DNA of 64,000 nt from Winogradskyella sp. GTDB lineage: Bacteria > Bacteroidota > Bacteroidia > Flavobacteriales > Flavobacteriaceae. The stretch covers positions 62,001 through 126,000 of the forward strand of contig JABDKL010000131.1 of assembly GCA_013002225.1 (NCBI GenBank), in the 5' to 3' direction. Position numbers and translations under genes: made by a program. This document shows, in pieces, positions 21,201-30,258 of this stretch; the first letter of the stretch is position 1, and the number at the start of each line of letters is the position of its first letter. A model generated the notes under the pieces. That model was given only the letters and a program-made list of their open reading frames with translations, did not search any database and was not told the origin of the DNA.

Positions 21201-24200
21201 TCCTACTATCCTTCAGAACGTGGACCATATAATTTTGATCCAGCTGCAGCAGATGATACCTTGAATCCAAACGATAGTTGGGCAGGTATTACAAGACAGA
21301 TTACCTCTACGGACTTTGAACAGGCCAATGTAGAGTATATCGAATTTTGGGTGCAGGACCCATTCTTAGATGACCCAACTAATGCAGGTGGAAAATTATC
21401 GATTAATCTTGGTAATATTTCTGAAGATGTTCTTAAGGATGGTAGAAAGCAATATGAAAATGGTCTCCCGGAGGATGGTGATGTGTCTTCTTTAAATCCA
21501 ACGGCTTATGGTAGTGTGGTTCCTCAAAATCAATCACTCATTTATACCTTTGGCACAACAGGAGCAGAACGCGCTAATCAGGATGTTGGATATGATGGCT
21601 ATGACGACACCGAAGAGCAACTTCGTTTTCCTGCAGAATTTTCGGGATTAGAAGATCCGGCAAAAGACAATTACAGTTTTTACCTAAACACAGAAGGTAA
21701 CATTTTTGAGCGTTACAAAAGGTATAATGGCCAACAAGGAAATACTCCGGATACATTTACCGATACCAATAGAGGTTCTACGACCCAGCCAGATGTAGAG
21801 GATATCAATAGGGATAATACCATGAATACTATTGATAGTTACTTTGAGTATGAGATTGATATTACACCTTCTTCATTAAATATAAATAACCCACTTATTT
21901 TCGATGTTAAAGAGGATGTTGTGGTGACGTTGCCAAATGGGCAGGTGAGAGATGATATCACATGGTATCAATTCAGAGTGCCAATTAATGAGCCTACTAG
22001 TGCAATTGGTGGTATAACTGATATTCGTTCGATACGTTTTGCACGTTTGTACTTAAGTGAATTTACAGACAACACCATATTAAGATTTGCAACTTTAGAT
22101 TTGGTAAGAAGCGATTGGCGTCGTTATACTTTAGACCTAGACAACGACCCTTCAAATAACAGTACAGATGCTGAGTTTAATGTTTCTATTGTCGGTGAAC
22201 AGGAAAATGGAGATTCATATGTTATTCCTCCAGGCGTAAGACGAGAAGAGTTAAATAACAATAATAATATTATAAGACAAAATGAGCAATCCCTAGTTTT
22301 AGAAACCTGTAATCTGGAAGAGACAGATGCACGTGGTGTGTTTAAAAACGTGAGTGTAGATATGCGTCAGTACAAAAAATTACGGATGTTTTTACACGCT
22401 GAGGCTCAGGATAATCAAAGTTTAGAAGATGGAGAACTCATTGGGTTTATTAGAATGGGTAATGATTTTACCAGTAATTATTATGAAATTCAAGTGCCGT
22501 TAAAAGTGTCTCAAAATTTGTCTAACCCTACACCCAGAGACGTCTGGCCTTTAGAAAATGAAATTGAAATTCCGCTAGAGTATTTACAACAAATCAAATC
22601 AAAAGGCATTTCAGAAGGTTCCTTATCAGACCAGGACCCTACGTATTATAATGTTATCGATGGAAATTTAATTGATAGTCCAGTCCCTAACCCAAACACT
22701 CCTTTTCTAGATATTAACACGAGTCCAAGACAACAACGTATTGGTATAAAAGGAAACCCGAATTTTGGAGAAGTTCGTGTTTTAATGGTTGGTATAAAAA
22801 ATTCGGGAGCTTCAATTTCAAATCCTACGGCATGTGGTGAGGTGTGGTTTAATGAGCTTAGAATGTCGGACCTGGATAATGAAGGTGGTTGGGCAGCGGT
22901 TTTAAGCATGGATAGTAATATTGCCGATTTTGCTGATGTCAGTGCCAGCGGAAGACGTAGTACCATAGGTTTTGGAGGCATTGAGCAATCTCCAAATGAG
23001 CGTAGTAGAGAAGATGTTAAACAATACGATGTCGTAACAAATGTCCAGTTAGGACAATTACTTCCTAAACAATGGGGACTACAAATACCGTTTAATTATT
23101 CTCAAAGTGAAGAAAAAATTACTCCTCAGTTTGATGAATTTTATCAAGACATCGAGTTGGATACGCAATTAGAAAATACTACAAATCAGGATTCAATTCT
23201 AAGAGTTAACGAAAACTACACGAAACGAAAAAGTATCAATTTTATAGGTGTTAGAAAGCAGAAGATGGGTGATGCTAAAAATCATTTCTACGATGTTGAA
23301 AATTTAACCTTTAATTACTCGTATAACAAAGTAGAGCACCGCGATTTTGAGATAGAAAATGCATTAGATCAAAATATTAGAGCAGGAGTTAATTACAACT
23401 ACGCTTTTGAACCTGTTAAAATTGAACCATTTAAGAAAAATGACTCCTTATTTACAGGCGACTATTGGAAAATTTTAAAAGATTTTAATTTTAATCTGTT
23501 GCCTTCTAGCTTTTCTGTGAATACAGATATTAATAGGCAATTCAGTAAACAAAAATTTAGAGAAGTAGAATTAGGAGGTGCAAATATTGGAATCGAAGAA
23601 TTGTTTAGAAGAAATTACACATTCGATTTTCAGTATGCCATTAATTATAACTTAACGGATAATTTAAGTTTAAACTTTACAGCAGCAAACACCAATATTG
23701 TAAGAAATTATTTTATTGATGATCGGATAAATGGAAGACAAGATCCACAATTAGATGTTTGGGATGGATTCTTTGAGTTTGGTGATCCAAACTTTCAAAC
23801 ACAACAACTTCAGCTAAATTATGAGCTGCCACTTTATAAGATTCCTGTATTAAGTTTTTTAAGAACTACCTATGCTTATAATGGTGCATTTCAATGGCAA
23901 AAAGGTTCTGATCTTAATGAAAGTCTGGTAACAGATGCAGGAACATTCGACCTCGGGCATTCCATTCAGAACTCCAATACACATAATATTAATACAACCC
24001 TTAATATGGAAACGTTCTATAAAACGATTGGGTTGGTTAAAAAAGGAAACCAAAGAAATAGAGGAAGAACTAGAGAAACGGTAAAAAGACGTACGCCAAC
24101 TCCAACGCCTGCCTCAGAACCGTCTACATCTAATTCAAATAAATCTAGTGTCGGTGAAAAAGCCTATAATACTTTAATCGACGTTGTAACCATGGTTAAG

Positions 24201-25544
24201 CGTGTTCAATTAGGCTATACAGAAAATAATGGAACATTTTTACCTGGCTATTTGCCAACTCCTGGTTTTATAGGAACTTTAAAACCAACAATTGGTTATA
24301 CTTTTGGTAGTCAAAGTGATATTAGAGACTTAACTGCCAGAAAAGGTTGGTTAACACGATTCCCTAATTTTAATGAACAGTATACTGAAGTTAAGAATAC
24401 CACCTTAGATTATTCCATTAATACAGAACCAATGCGAGATTTAAAAATTGACTTCATTGGTAATAGAACATATGCTGAAAGTTTTAGCGAAAATTATCGT
24501 GTAGATAATATAGATAATGAATTTACTTATATACCCTTAACTCCAAACACCTTTGGAAATTTTAATATTTCTACTTCTCTAATCAAAACGGCATTTAGTA
24601 GAAGCGATGAAAACTTATCGGTACCGTTTGATGATTTTAGAGAAAATAGATTGATTATCGCAAATCGATTGGCACGAGAATTTTATGGTACAAATAACTT
24701 TGCAACGGATACTGAAGGCTACCCCTTAGGATTTGGTAAAAATAGTCAACGGGTGTTACTGCCAGCATTTTTATCTGCATATCAAGGTGCCAATCCGGAA
24801 ACTGTGAAAACGAGTGCATTTAGAGATGTACCTATTCCTAATTGGACCTTAAAATATACAGGGTTAATGAAAGTCGCATGGTTTAAGAAAACCTTTAGAC
24901 GTTTCTCTGTACAACACGGATACAGATCGAGGTATACCATAAACCAATTTAGAACTAACCTGGATTATGTCCCAGGCGTTAGAGGAGAAGAGTACAATAA
25001 TCAGCCAGACAATGCATTGGACCAATCAGGGAACTTTAAAAATGCAACCCTCTACAGTAATATTAATTTAGAAGAGCAATTCAGCCCATTGGTGCGCTTG
25101 GATTTTGAGATGAAAAATTCAATAAAGGTATTGGCAGAATTAAAAACTGATCGTTTGTTATCTATGAGTTTTGATAATAATCTGCTCACCGAAATTAAAG
25201 GTCAGGAATATACTTTAGGATTAGGGTATCGCATAAAAGACCTAAGGATAAGATCTCAGTTGGCTGGTCCAAGACAAATTATAAAAAGTGATTTAAACAT
25301 GCGTGCAGATATTTCGGTTAGAGATAATAAAACCATTATTAGATATCTGGATATTGATAATAGTCAGGTTACAGCTGGCCAGACTATTTGGGGACTAAAA
25401 TACACGGCAGACTATGCCTTCAGTAAAAATCTAACCGCTATTTTCTATTTTGATTATACGTTCTCAGATTTTGCTATTTCCACCTCATTTCCTCAAACCT
25501 CATTGCGTTCTGGATTTACATTACGTTATAATTTTGGTAATTAA
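18285..25544 (+). CDS. sprA: SprA, outer-membrane translocon of the type IX secretion system
   Basis: At 2419 residues this matches the very large SprA/Sov barrel through which T9SS cargo leaves the cell. A signal peptide ends AFAQ near residue 33. Long beta-rich stretches follow, with the repeated family phrases such as YEIDITPS, DDFEGTQGSIDLLSP and LGLGYRIKD, and the protein ends in an aromatic strand (LRYNFGN) as expected of an outer-membrane barrel. It overlaps ruvA by one base and the coding frame is intact. The same window encodes two likely cargo adhesins, two PorP/SprF proteins and PorG- and PorE-like proteins. A gcvH promoter begins at its stop codon. Confidence 0.97.
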   Translation: MQLNKTNNRSIISFRFLCILALAMLINSFAFAQETEQEQDSTKTTYALGELKMPNPNSIVSKYTYDPILDRYIYTEKIGNFNINYPLILTPKEFQRLVLQEKLKAYYKQMADAAAGQKEGAEEAQKNLLPEFYVNSGFFETVFGGNTINVVPSGSAEVDLGVLFSKQDNPAFSPRNRTNFTFDFDQRISLALLGKVGTRLQVTANYDTEATLDFQQLIKLEYTPTEDDIVRKIEVGNVNMPLNSSLITGAQSLFGVKTELQFGKTRVTAVFSEQQSQSRSVVAQGGGTLEEFEFFARDYDENRHFFLSHYFRDEYDDALLQYPFIDNQGLQITRVEVWVTNRNNQTENVRNIVAFQDLGESEQENIGLPTIPPGFINDPGARPKNSNNDLNPNNIGGPGSVLTEAVREITTIEQGVTIPVNEGFDYGKLEAARKLEEGRDYFLHSRLGYISLNQRLLNDEVLAVAFQYTVGGEVYQVGEFANDGVDATEVGEAVNGNEIVINQSLVLKMLKSAVTNVEQPIWDLMMKNIYDTGAFQLSEEDFRLNIFYTEASPVNYIRPVEGTSFPPFDNNTPFNSDDTQIQETPLIRLFHLDRLNFNNDPQEGGDGFFDYVQGLTVLSQNGKIIFTKAEPFGRYLFDVLDDDGNPNDNETEYEQDTYTNPNQEKYVYDLLYKSTKTEALDEAEKNKFQIKGRFKSSGGGGIPIPFNAARGSVRVTANGQLLVEGIDYTVNYAAGRVEILDEALKASNTPINVDVENNALFGQQTRRFTGVNVEHQFNDNFVLGTTLLNLNERPITQKANFDSEPINNTIFGFNGNYSTEVPFLTRLANKLPNIDTDVPSNLSVRGEFAYLLPGAPKGTDFNSEATAYIDDFEGTQGSIDLLSPLSWYLASRPDVLPPNVRGSSDPGIENGYGRAFLNWYTIDPIFYSNQRPDGITEDDVSNVYTRRVFIDEIFPEVDIVQGQTSVINTLDLSYYPSERGPYNFDPAAADDTLNPNDSWAGITRQITSTDFEQANVEYIEFWVQDPFLDDPTNAGGKLSINLGNISEDVLKDGRKQYENGLPEDGDVSSLNPTAYGSVVPQNQSLIYTFGTTGAERANQDVGYDGYDDTEEQLRFPAEFSGLEDPAKDNYSFYLNTEGNIFERYKRYNGQQGNTPDTFTDTNRGSTTQPDVEDINRDNTMNTIDSYFEYEIDITPSSLNINNPLIFDVKEDVVVTLPNGQVRDDITWYQFRVPINEPTSAIGGITDIRSIRFARLYLSEFTDNTILRFATLDLVRSDWRRYTLDLDNDPSNNSTDAEFNVSIVGEQENGDSYVIPPGVRREELNNNNNIIRQNEQSLVLETCNLEETDARGVFKNVSVDMRQYKKLRMFLHAEAQDNQSLEDGELIGFIRMGNDFTSNYYEIQVPLKVSQNLSNPTPRDVWPLENEIEIPLEYLQQIKSKGISEGSLSDQDPTYYNVIDGNLIDSPVPNPNTPFLDINTSPRQQRIGIKGNPNFGEVRVLMVGIKNSGASISNPTACGEVWFNELRMSDLDNEGGWAAVLSMDSNIADFADVSASGRRSTIGFGGIEQSPNERSREDVKQYDVVTNVQLGQLLPKQWGLQIPFNYSQSEEKITPQFDEFYQDIELDTQLENTTNQDSILRVNENYTKRKSINFIGVRKQKMGDAKNHFYDVENLTFNYSYNKVEHRDFEIENALDQNIRAGVNYNYAFEPVKIEPFKKNDSLFTGDYWKILKDFNFNLLPSSFSVNTDINRQFSKQKFREVELGGANIGIEELFRRNYTFDFQYAINYNLTDNLSLNFTAANTNIVRNYFIDDRINGRQDPQLDVWDGFFEFGDPNFQTQQLQLNYELPLYKIPVLSFLRTTYAYNGAFQWQKGSDLNESLVTDAGTFDLGHSIQNSNTHNINTTLNMETFYKTIGLVKKGNQRNRGRTRETVKRRTPTPTPASEPSTSNSNKSSVGEKAYNTLIDVVTMVKRVQLGYTENNGTFLPGYLPTPGFIGTLKPTIGYTFGSQSDIRDLTARKGWLTRFPNFNEQYTEVKNTTLDYSINTEPMRDLKIDFIGNRTYAESFSENYRVDNIDNEFTYIPLTPNTFGNFNISTSLIKTAFSRSDENLSVPFDDFRENRLIIANRLAREFYGTNNFATDTEGYPLGFGKNSQRVLLPAFLSAYQGANPETVKTSAFRDVPIPNWTLKYTGLMKVAWFKKTFRRFSVQHGYRSRYTINQFRTNLDYVPGVRGEEYNNQPDNALDQSGNFKNATLYSNINLEEQFSPLVRLDFEMKNSIKVLAELKTDRLLSMSFDNNLLTEIKGQEYTLGLGYRIKDLRIRSQLAGPRQIIKSDLNMRADISVRDNKTIIRYLDIDNSQVTAGQTIWGLKYTADYAFSKNLTAIFYFDYTFSDFAISTSFPQTSLRSGFTLRYNFGN

Positions 25545-25577
25545 TTTTGAAAACCATCAATTAAAAAATTATTTTTG
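25545..25577 (+). promoter_or_regulatory. Promoter of gcvH
   Basis: TTTTG at 25545-25549 and TATTTTTG at 25570-25577 match the Bacteroidota -33 and -7 elements with a 20-base spacer. The ATG of gcvH lies 27 bases downstream. The -33 element abuts the sprA stop codon. Confidence 0.75.
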
Positions 25578-25604
25578 CTTCTTTAATATCATATAAATTC
25601 TATA

Positions 25605-25985
25605 ATGAATATACCATCAGAATTAAAATACACCAAAGACCACGAATGGATTAAAATCGAAGGAGATGTTGCTACCGTAGGAATTACTGATTTTGCCCAA
25701 GGCGAACTTGGTGACATCGTTTATGTTGAGGTAGAGACTGTAGATGAAACTTTAGAAATTGAAGAAGTTTTTGGTACTGTTGAAGCTGTAAAAACAGTCT
25801 CAGATTTATTTTTACCATTATCTGGCGAAATCGTGGAATTCAACGAAAGTCTTGAGGATGAGCCAGAAAAAGTAAATACAGATCCTTATGGTGAAGGCTG
25901 GATGATAAAGCTTAAATTTTCAAATGCAGATCAAATAGACGATTTACTTTCTGCGGAGGATTACAAAGCTTTAATCGGTGGTTAG
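25605..25985 (+). CDS. gcvH: Glycine cleavage system H protein
   Basis: This 126-residue lipoyl carrier shuttles the aminomethyl group between the P, T and L proteins of glycine cleavage. The lipoylated Lys lies in the family motif [19 protein letters not shown], near residue 62. Full length and start phrase (YTKDHEWIK) are typical. The other glycine cleavage genes are not in the window, which is usual for this group. Its last bases overlap the GTG start of the VanZ gene by 8 bases. Confidence 0.97.
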   Translation: MNIPSELKYTKDHEWIKIEGDVATVGITDFAQGELGDIVYVEVETVDETLEIEEVFGTVEAVKTVSDLFLPLSGEIVEFNESLEDEPEKVNTDPYGEGWMIKLKFSNADQIDDLLSAEDYKALIGG

Positions 25986-26340
25986 ACAATTGGTATTGCT
26001 AACTTCAATAGGTTATACTATAGCCTTGATCGTGGTTAGTTTTATTAATTTAAATAATGTTCCAAAATTAGGGTCAGGTTATGATGACAAGGTTTATCAT
26101 ATTTGTGCCTATTTAATTTTGGGGTTTCTTTGGATGGTATATGTTAAGCCATTGGCGAAAAAACGCCTTGCCCTAAAAGTAATTTTAGTCACTAGTCTTT
26201 TTGGCATTCTAATAGAATCACTTCAGCACCAGCTCAATCCAAACAGAACATTTGACATTCTCGATATTGTTGCTAATTGTATTGGCGCAGTTATTGGCAC
26301 ATTAATTGCCTCTAGATTATATATATTAAAGTTAAAATAA
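25978..26340 (+). CDS. VanZ family membrane protein
   Basis: A 120-residue protein with four hydrophobic segments. The phrase [16 protein letters not shown] near residue 36 and the segment [19 protein letters not shown] are typical of short VanZ-like proteins, which share a fold with the teicoplanin resistance protein; the role of the short form is unknown. Translation most likely starts at the GTG at 25978, inside the end of gcvH, so the two are translationally coupled. This gcvH-vanZ pairing recurs in flavobacteria as I recall it, but no functional link is known. Confidence 0.85.
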   Translation: MVRQLVLLTSIGYTIALIVVSFINLNNVPKLGSGYDDKVYHICAYLILGFLWMVYVKPLAKKRLALKVILVTSLFGILIESLQHQLNPNRTFDILDIVANCIGAVIGTLIASRLYILKLK

Positions 26341-26342
26341 CT

Positions 26343-26361
26343 CAAAGCTTTGCTTTTTTTA
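26343..26361 (+). terminator. Weak candidate terminator after the VanZ gene
   Basis: A 5-bp stem AAAGC/GCTTT with a three-base loop runs into seven T residues. The stem is short, so this is a low-confidence call. Confidence 0.4.
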
Positions 26362-26405
26362 CGATTTATTAGTTAAATTAGCACTGTTATATTAAAGAAT
26401 AAACT

Positions 26406-27134
26406 ATGGAACCTAAAAAGAATCCAAAATCAGATGTAAGTCGTAATAGCTCTCTGTATTTTGCTGTAGGTCTAGCCTTAATGTTAGGTATTACTTACAT
26501 GACAATTAATTACAAAACTTACGATAAAAGTAATATTGCATTAGACTCACTTAATTTGGATGACGAACTCGACGAGGAAGTGCCAATTACTGAACAAATT
26601 ATTACACCTCCACCTCCACCTCCACCACCGCCACCTGCACCGGAAATTATTGAGGTTGTAGAAGATGAAGAGGAAGTAGAAGAAACAGTAATTGAATCTA
26701 CTGAGACTGAAATGGATACTGAAATTGTTGAAGTAGAGGAAGTCGAAGTTGAAGAGGTAGAAGAAGATATTGAGGTTCCTTTTTCAGTAATTGAAAATGT
26801 ACCCGTTTTTCCAGGTTGTGAAAATGAGAGAGGCAACGAAGCAAAAAAGCGTTGTATGTCCGAGAAGGTAAGCAAATTTGTAAATAAAAAGTTTAATGTA
26901 GACTTAGCAAGTGATCTAGGTTTAGCTGCAGGTAGAAAACGTATTTTTGTATCTTTTAAAATAGATAAGAGTGGTAATATTGTTGGCGTTGGTGCTCGTG
27001 GACCTCACCCAGGTTTAGAGAAAGAAGCAAAACGTGTTATTGGTCTATTGCCTAAAATGAAACCAGGAAAACAAAGAGGTAAGGCAGTAATAGTACCTTA
27101 TTCTTTACCAATTGTATTTCAAGTTCAAGACTAA
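26406..27134 (+). CDS. TonB-family energy transducer with Cys-pair C-terminal domain (copy 1)
   Basis: The 242-residue protein has an N-terminal membrane anchor (about residues 17-34), a periplasmic stretch with ten consecutive prolines near residues 63-72 and a long Glu/Val-rich region, then a TonB C-terminal domain from about residue 130. TonB proteins couple inner-membrane proton energy to outer-membrane transporters. Before the TonB fold stands a motif VPVFPGCE...KKRCMSEKVSKFVNKKF with two cysteines, which recurs in the next two genes. No exbB or exbD is present here. It is flanked by a strong terminator, so it is transcribed apart from the following paralogue. Confidence 0.9.
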   Translation: MEPKKNPKSDVSRNSSLYFAVGLALMLGITYMTINYKTYDKSNIALDSLNLDDELDEEVPITEQIITPPPPPPPPPPAPEIIEVVEDEEEVEETVIESTETEMDTEIVEVEEVEVEEVEEDIEVPFSVIENVPVFPGCENERGNEAKKRCMSEKVSKFVNKKFNVDLASDLGLAAGRKRIFVSFKIDKSGNIVGVGARGPHPGLEKEAKRVIGLLPKMKPGKQRGKAVIVPYSLPIVFQVQD

Positions 27135-27160
27135 GAAAATATATACAACTTAAAATATCG

Positions 27161-27200
27161 AAATCCCGTTCAAATTAAATTGAACGGGATTTTCTTTTTG
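27161..27200 (+). terminator. Intrinsic terminator after TonB copy 1
   Basis: A perfect 13-bp stem (AAATCCCGTTCAA with TTGAACGGGATTT), a 6-base loop and a T-rich tail, 26 bases past the stop. Confidence 0.9.
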
Positions 27201-27251
27201 GTATGCTTGTTGTGACTTTATCATAATATTAACATTTAAACTATATGTATT

Positions 27252-28043
27252 ATGAAAAATTCTAAAAAAAACTTCAGTAATGCTGGTCAGAGCGCTACTA
27301 CGGTTAAGAAATCACAAAAGCATGACGCAAATTTACAAAAAAACTCAACCTTGTATTTTCAAATAGGGTTGATTCTTTGTTTATTGGGAACTTATGCGCT
27401 CTTCGAGATGCGGTTTCAAGAGAAAATTATTGTAATAGATACTGAAACAGCTACGGTTGAACCTGCAACGGTTGAATATGTGGAGCCATTTGTTGTAGAA
27501 GTTATTAAGCCCAAAGATCCTGACCAATTGCCAAGTCAGGATTTGAAAGATGTTTACATTCCCGTTGAGGATGATACTCCAATTATTGAAACCTTAGTAA
27601 CGACACCTGAAGCGCCGAAATTTATAGAGGATCCTGTTTCGAAAATTGATGATATTAAAGTTGAGAAGCCTGCGGAAGACATCGAAGTACACTTCTATAA
27701 AATTGAAAAAGTCCCTGTGTATCCTGGTTGCGAAAAGTTTTCCACAAACGCTTTACGTAAAAAATGTATGTCAGAGAAAATTACAAAATTAGTCAGTAAA
27801 AAATTCAATGGAGATATCGCTGGACAGAATGGTTTGTCTGGAGTACAAATTATACAAACTCAATTTAAAATAGATAAGGATGGTAATGTGGTAGATATAA
27901 AAACACGAGCATCACATCCAGCTTTAGAAAATGAAGCGAAACGTGTTATTAATAAAATTCCAAAAATGGAGCCAGGTTTACAACGTAATACACCAGTTGG
28001 TGTTATATATACACTCCCTATTAAATTTCAAGTAAGAAACTAA
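27252..28043 (+). CDS. TonB-family protein with Cys-pair C-terminal domain (copy 2)
   Basis: A 263-residue paralogue of the preceding gene. It has an N-terminal cytoplasmic stretch of about 30 residues, a membrane segment near 34-54, a Val/Pro/Glu-rich periplasmic linker, and a C-terminal domain with VPVYPGCE...RKKCMSEKITKLVSKKF and the TonB strand phrases FKIDKDGNVVDI and YTLPIKFQV. The poly-proline run of copy 1 is missing, so the linker may reach a different distance. It is separated from both neighbours by terminators, suggesting independent expression. Which outer-membrane receptors it serves is unknown. Confidence 0.88.
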   Translation: MKNSKKNFSNAGQSATTVKKSQKHDANLQKNSTLYFQIGLILCLLGTYALFEMRFQEKIIVIDTETATVEPATVEYVEPFVVEVIKPKDPDQLPSQDLKDVYIPVEDDTPIIETLVTTPEAPKFIEDPVSKIDDIKVEKPAEDIEVHFYKIEKVPVYPGCEKFSTNALRKKCMSEKITKLVSKKFNGDIAGQNGLSGVQIIQTQFKIDKDGNVVDIKTRASHPALENEAKRVINKIPKMEPGLQRNTPVGVIYTLPIKFQVRN

Positions 28044-28063
28044 AACATAATTTATTTTGTTTA

Positions 28064-28094
28064 TAACCGTTGTTGATTAATAACGGTTTTTTTG
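28064..28094 (+). terminator. Intrinsic terminator after TonB copy 2
   Basis: AACCGTT and AACGGTT form a short stem around a loop of about 10 bases, followed by an unbroken T run. Confidence 0.7.
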
Positions 28095-28152
28095 TTTTTA
28101 AGATTCTTAAAAAAACAAGTATCTTTCAGGCATAAAAATTTAATTGTTTTTA

Positions 28153-30258
28153 ATGAAGCAAAGACTTCTTCTATTAATGCTAATGATGGCTTCACTAATT
28201 AGTGCCCAAACGCTATCAACTTACGAAAAACCACCTGTATTTGACGAATGTGAAACTAAAAGCATAGATCAGTTAAAATCATGCTTTAATTTTACTTTAA
28301 ATAATTTTATTTATTCCAATTTTAAAACACCACAGATTGTTAACGATGAAGTGTATAATGGAGATATTCAGATTCTATTCGAAGTTGATAATACAGGAAA
28401 ATTTAAAGTACTTTATGTGGATGCAATATATGACGATTTAAAAACTGAAGTAAAAAGGGTGTTTTCATTATTGCCAAATATTAAACCGGCAACCTATAAT
28501 GGCAAACCTACCTTTTCACAGTATTCAATTAGCTTAACAATTCCGTTAATAGCTCCGTTTCTAGAAGTCAAAAAGTCGGATGACTTACAACTTACAGAAA
28601 TAGAAAATCTTAATGCAACACTATCTGGAGAATACGACGCCATTAATGAGGACTTAAAACCTTACGAAAAACTAGAGTTTAAAAGTGAATTGAATATTCC
28701 GTTTACCCATTCTTATTACGCCCGTTTTGATGATGAAATGAATGCTATTGGGACCAATAGCCATACTGCAGCAAAACCATTCATGTATAGTGACGTCGCG
28801 AAGTATTACGATATTAGGGCAGAAAAAGAAAGTTTAGCCAAGGAAACGGACTCCTGGATTGGAAGAAAATTACTTAACGAACATTTGGTAGAAGTTCAAG
28901 GAAAAGACTATTGGTTTACTGTAGATCCCATTTTAGATTTACAGGTCGGAAATGACACGGAAGCAAAATTTGGCTCGACATGGAATAACACTCGAGGTAT
29001 TTTTATTCAAGCTGGTTTAGGTAAGCGTCTTAATCTTACAACCTCCATTTACGAAAGCCAAGGACGATTTGCAGAATATTTTAATAAATATGCAGAAAGC
29101 TTAAAAGCCTTTGGTCCAGACCCTGCTATTATTCCAGGGCGTGGAATAGCTAAGCGTTTTAAAAAGGATGCTTATGATTATCCTGTAGCTGAAGCATATC
29201 TATCTTATACACCAGCAGACTTTTTAAATGTCCAGTTTGGACATGGTAAAAATTTTATAGGCGATGGTTACCGCTCCTTATTTCAAAGTGATGTTGCAAG
29301 TCCATATCCATTCTTAAAACTTAATACCACATTTTGGAAAATTAAGTATACAAGTACCTGGATGTGGTTAAAGGACGTAAGAGATGATGTAGTTGTGGAT
29401 GGTGCGTTCTTGACCAAGTACATGGCTAATCATTATTTAAGTTGGAATGTAAGCAAAAGATTAAATATTGGATTGTTTGAGTCTGTATTATGGGCAGATA
29501 GTAATGGTAGAGGATTTGATGTTAATTATTTAAATCCAATTATTTTCTTTAGAGCTATAGAATTTCAAACCGGCCAGGATGCAGGAAACGCTATCCTGGG
29601 TTTTAGCTCAAAATATAAATGGAACAATAAAGTTAATTTATATGGGCAGTTTATTTTAGATGAGTTTTCATTGAACGATGTGAAAGCAGGTAACAAAAGC
29701 TGGAAGAATAAATTTGGCTTTCAATTAGGTGCTAAATATTACAATGCATTTAAAGTCGATAATTTATTGTTGCAAGCCGAGTATAACCAGGTAAGACCTT
29801 ATACGTATTCACATAATTCTATTATTTTAAACTACGCTAATTTTAACCAGCCAATGGCCCATCTTTGGGGATCAAATTTTAGAGAACTAGTACTAATAGG
29901 AAGATATAACTATAAAAGATGGTTTGCAGATGCTAAATTAATTATTGGCGAAAGGGGATTCGATTTCAATACTGCTGACGACAGCTTTAATTATGGTGGT
30001 AATATTTTTGGGGATGAAGATAATCGAGTTGCTGATACAGGAATAACCATTGGTCAAGGAAATACTACAAGTAGTTTTATGACAGAATTGCAAGCAGGTT
30101 ACCTAATGAATCCTGCAACTAATCTCAAAGTATTTACCAATATTATTTACAGAGATTTTAATCCGGAAGCCATTACATCTTCTACATCAAAATCCAATAC
30201 GCTCTGGTTTAGCGTTGGAGTTAGAACGGATTTATTTAATTGGTATAATGATTTTTAA
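28153..30258 (+). CDS. RemB-like protein: Cys-pair TonB-C-like domain fused to an outer-membrane barrel
   Basis: A 701-residue protein from the ATG at 28153; the upstream in-frame TTG adds three residues and is less likely. A signal peptide ends LISAQ. Residues about 20-140 resemble the TonB C-terminal domains of the two preceding genes, with PVFDECE...LKSCFNFTLNNFIYSNF and a strand phrase FEVDNTGKFKVLYV. The remaining 550 residues look like an outer-membrane barrel related to the capsule-assembly Wzi family. I believe this architecture is that of the gliding protein RemB, but I recall it from memory rather than having verified it. It meets the gene on the other strand tail to tail, sharing the bases TTAA. 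Confidence 0.7.
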   Translation: MKQRLLLLMLMMASLISAQTLSTYEKPPVFDECETKSIDQLKSCFNFTLNNFIYSNFKTPQIVNDEVYNGDIQILFEVDNTGKFKVLYVDAIYDDLKTEVKRVFSLLPNIKPATYNGKPTFSQYSISLTIPLIAPFLEVKKSDDLQLTEIENLNATLSGEYDAINEDLKPYEKLEFKSELNIPFTHSYYARFDDEMNAIGTNSHTAAKPFMYSDVAKYYDIRAEKESLAKETDSWIGRKLLNEHLVEVQGKDYWFTVDPILDLQVGNDTEAKFGSTWNNTRGIFIQAGLGKRLNLTTSIYESQGRFAEYFNKYAESLKAFGPDPAIIPGRGIAKRFKKDAYDYPVAEAYLSYTPADFLNVQFGHGKNFIGDGYRSLFQSDVASPYPFLKLNTTFWKIKYTSTWMWLKDVRDDVVVDGAFLTKYMANHYLSWNVSKRLNIGLFESVLWADSNGRGFDVNYLNPIIFFRAIEFQTGQDAGNAILGFSSKYKWNNKVNLYGQFILDEFSLNDVKAGNKSWKNKFGFQLGAKYYNAFKVDNLLLQAEYNQVRPYTYSHNSIILNYANFNQPMAHLWGSNFRELVLIGRYNYKRWFADAKLIIGERGFDFNTADDSFNYGGNIFGDEDNRVADTGITIGQGNTTSSFMTELQAGYLMNPATNLKVFTNIIYRDFNPEAITSSTSKSNTLWFSVGVRTDLFNWYNDF

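Noticed and set aside
26519..26875. 118-residue open frame on the minus strand, Ser/Thr- and Gly-rich
   Set aside because: It is the mirror of the Pro- and Glu-rich linker of the first TonB gene; low complexity and no start context.
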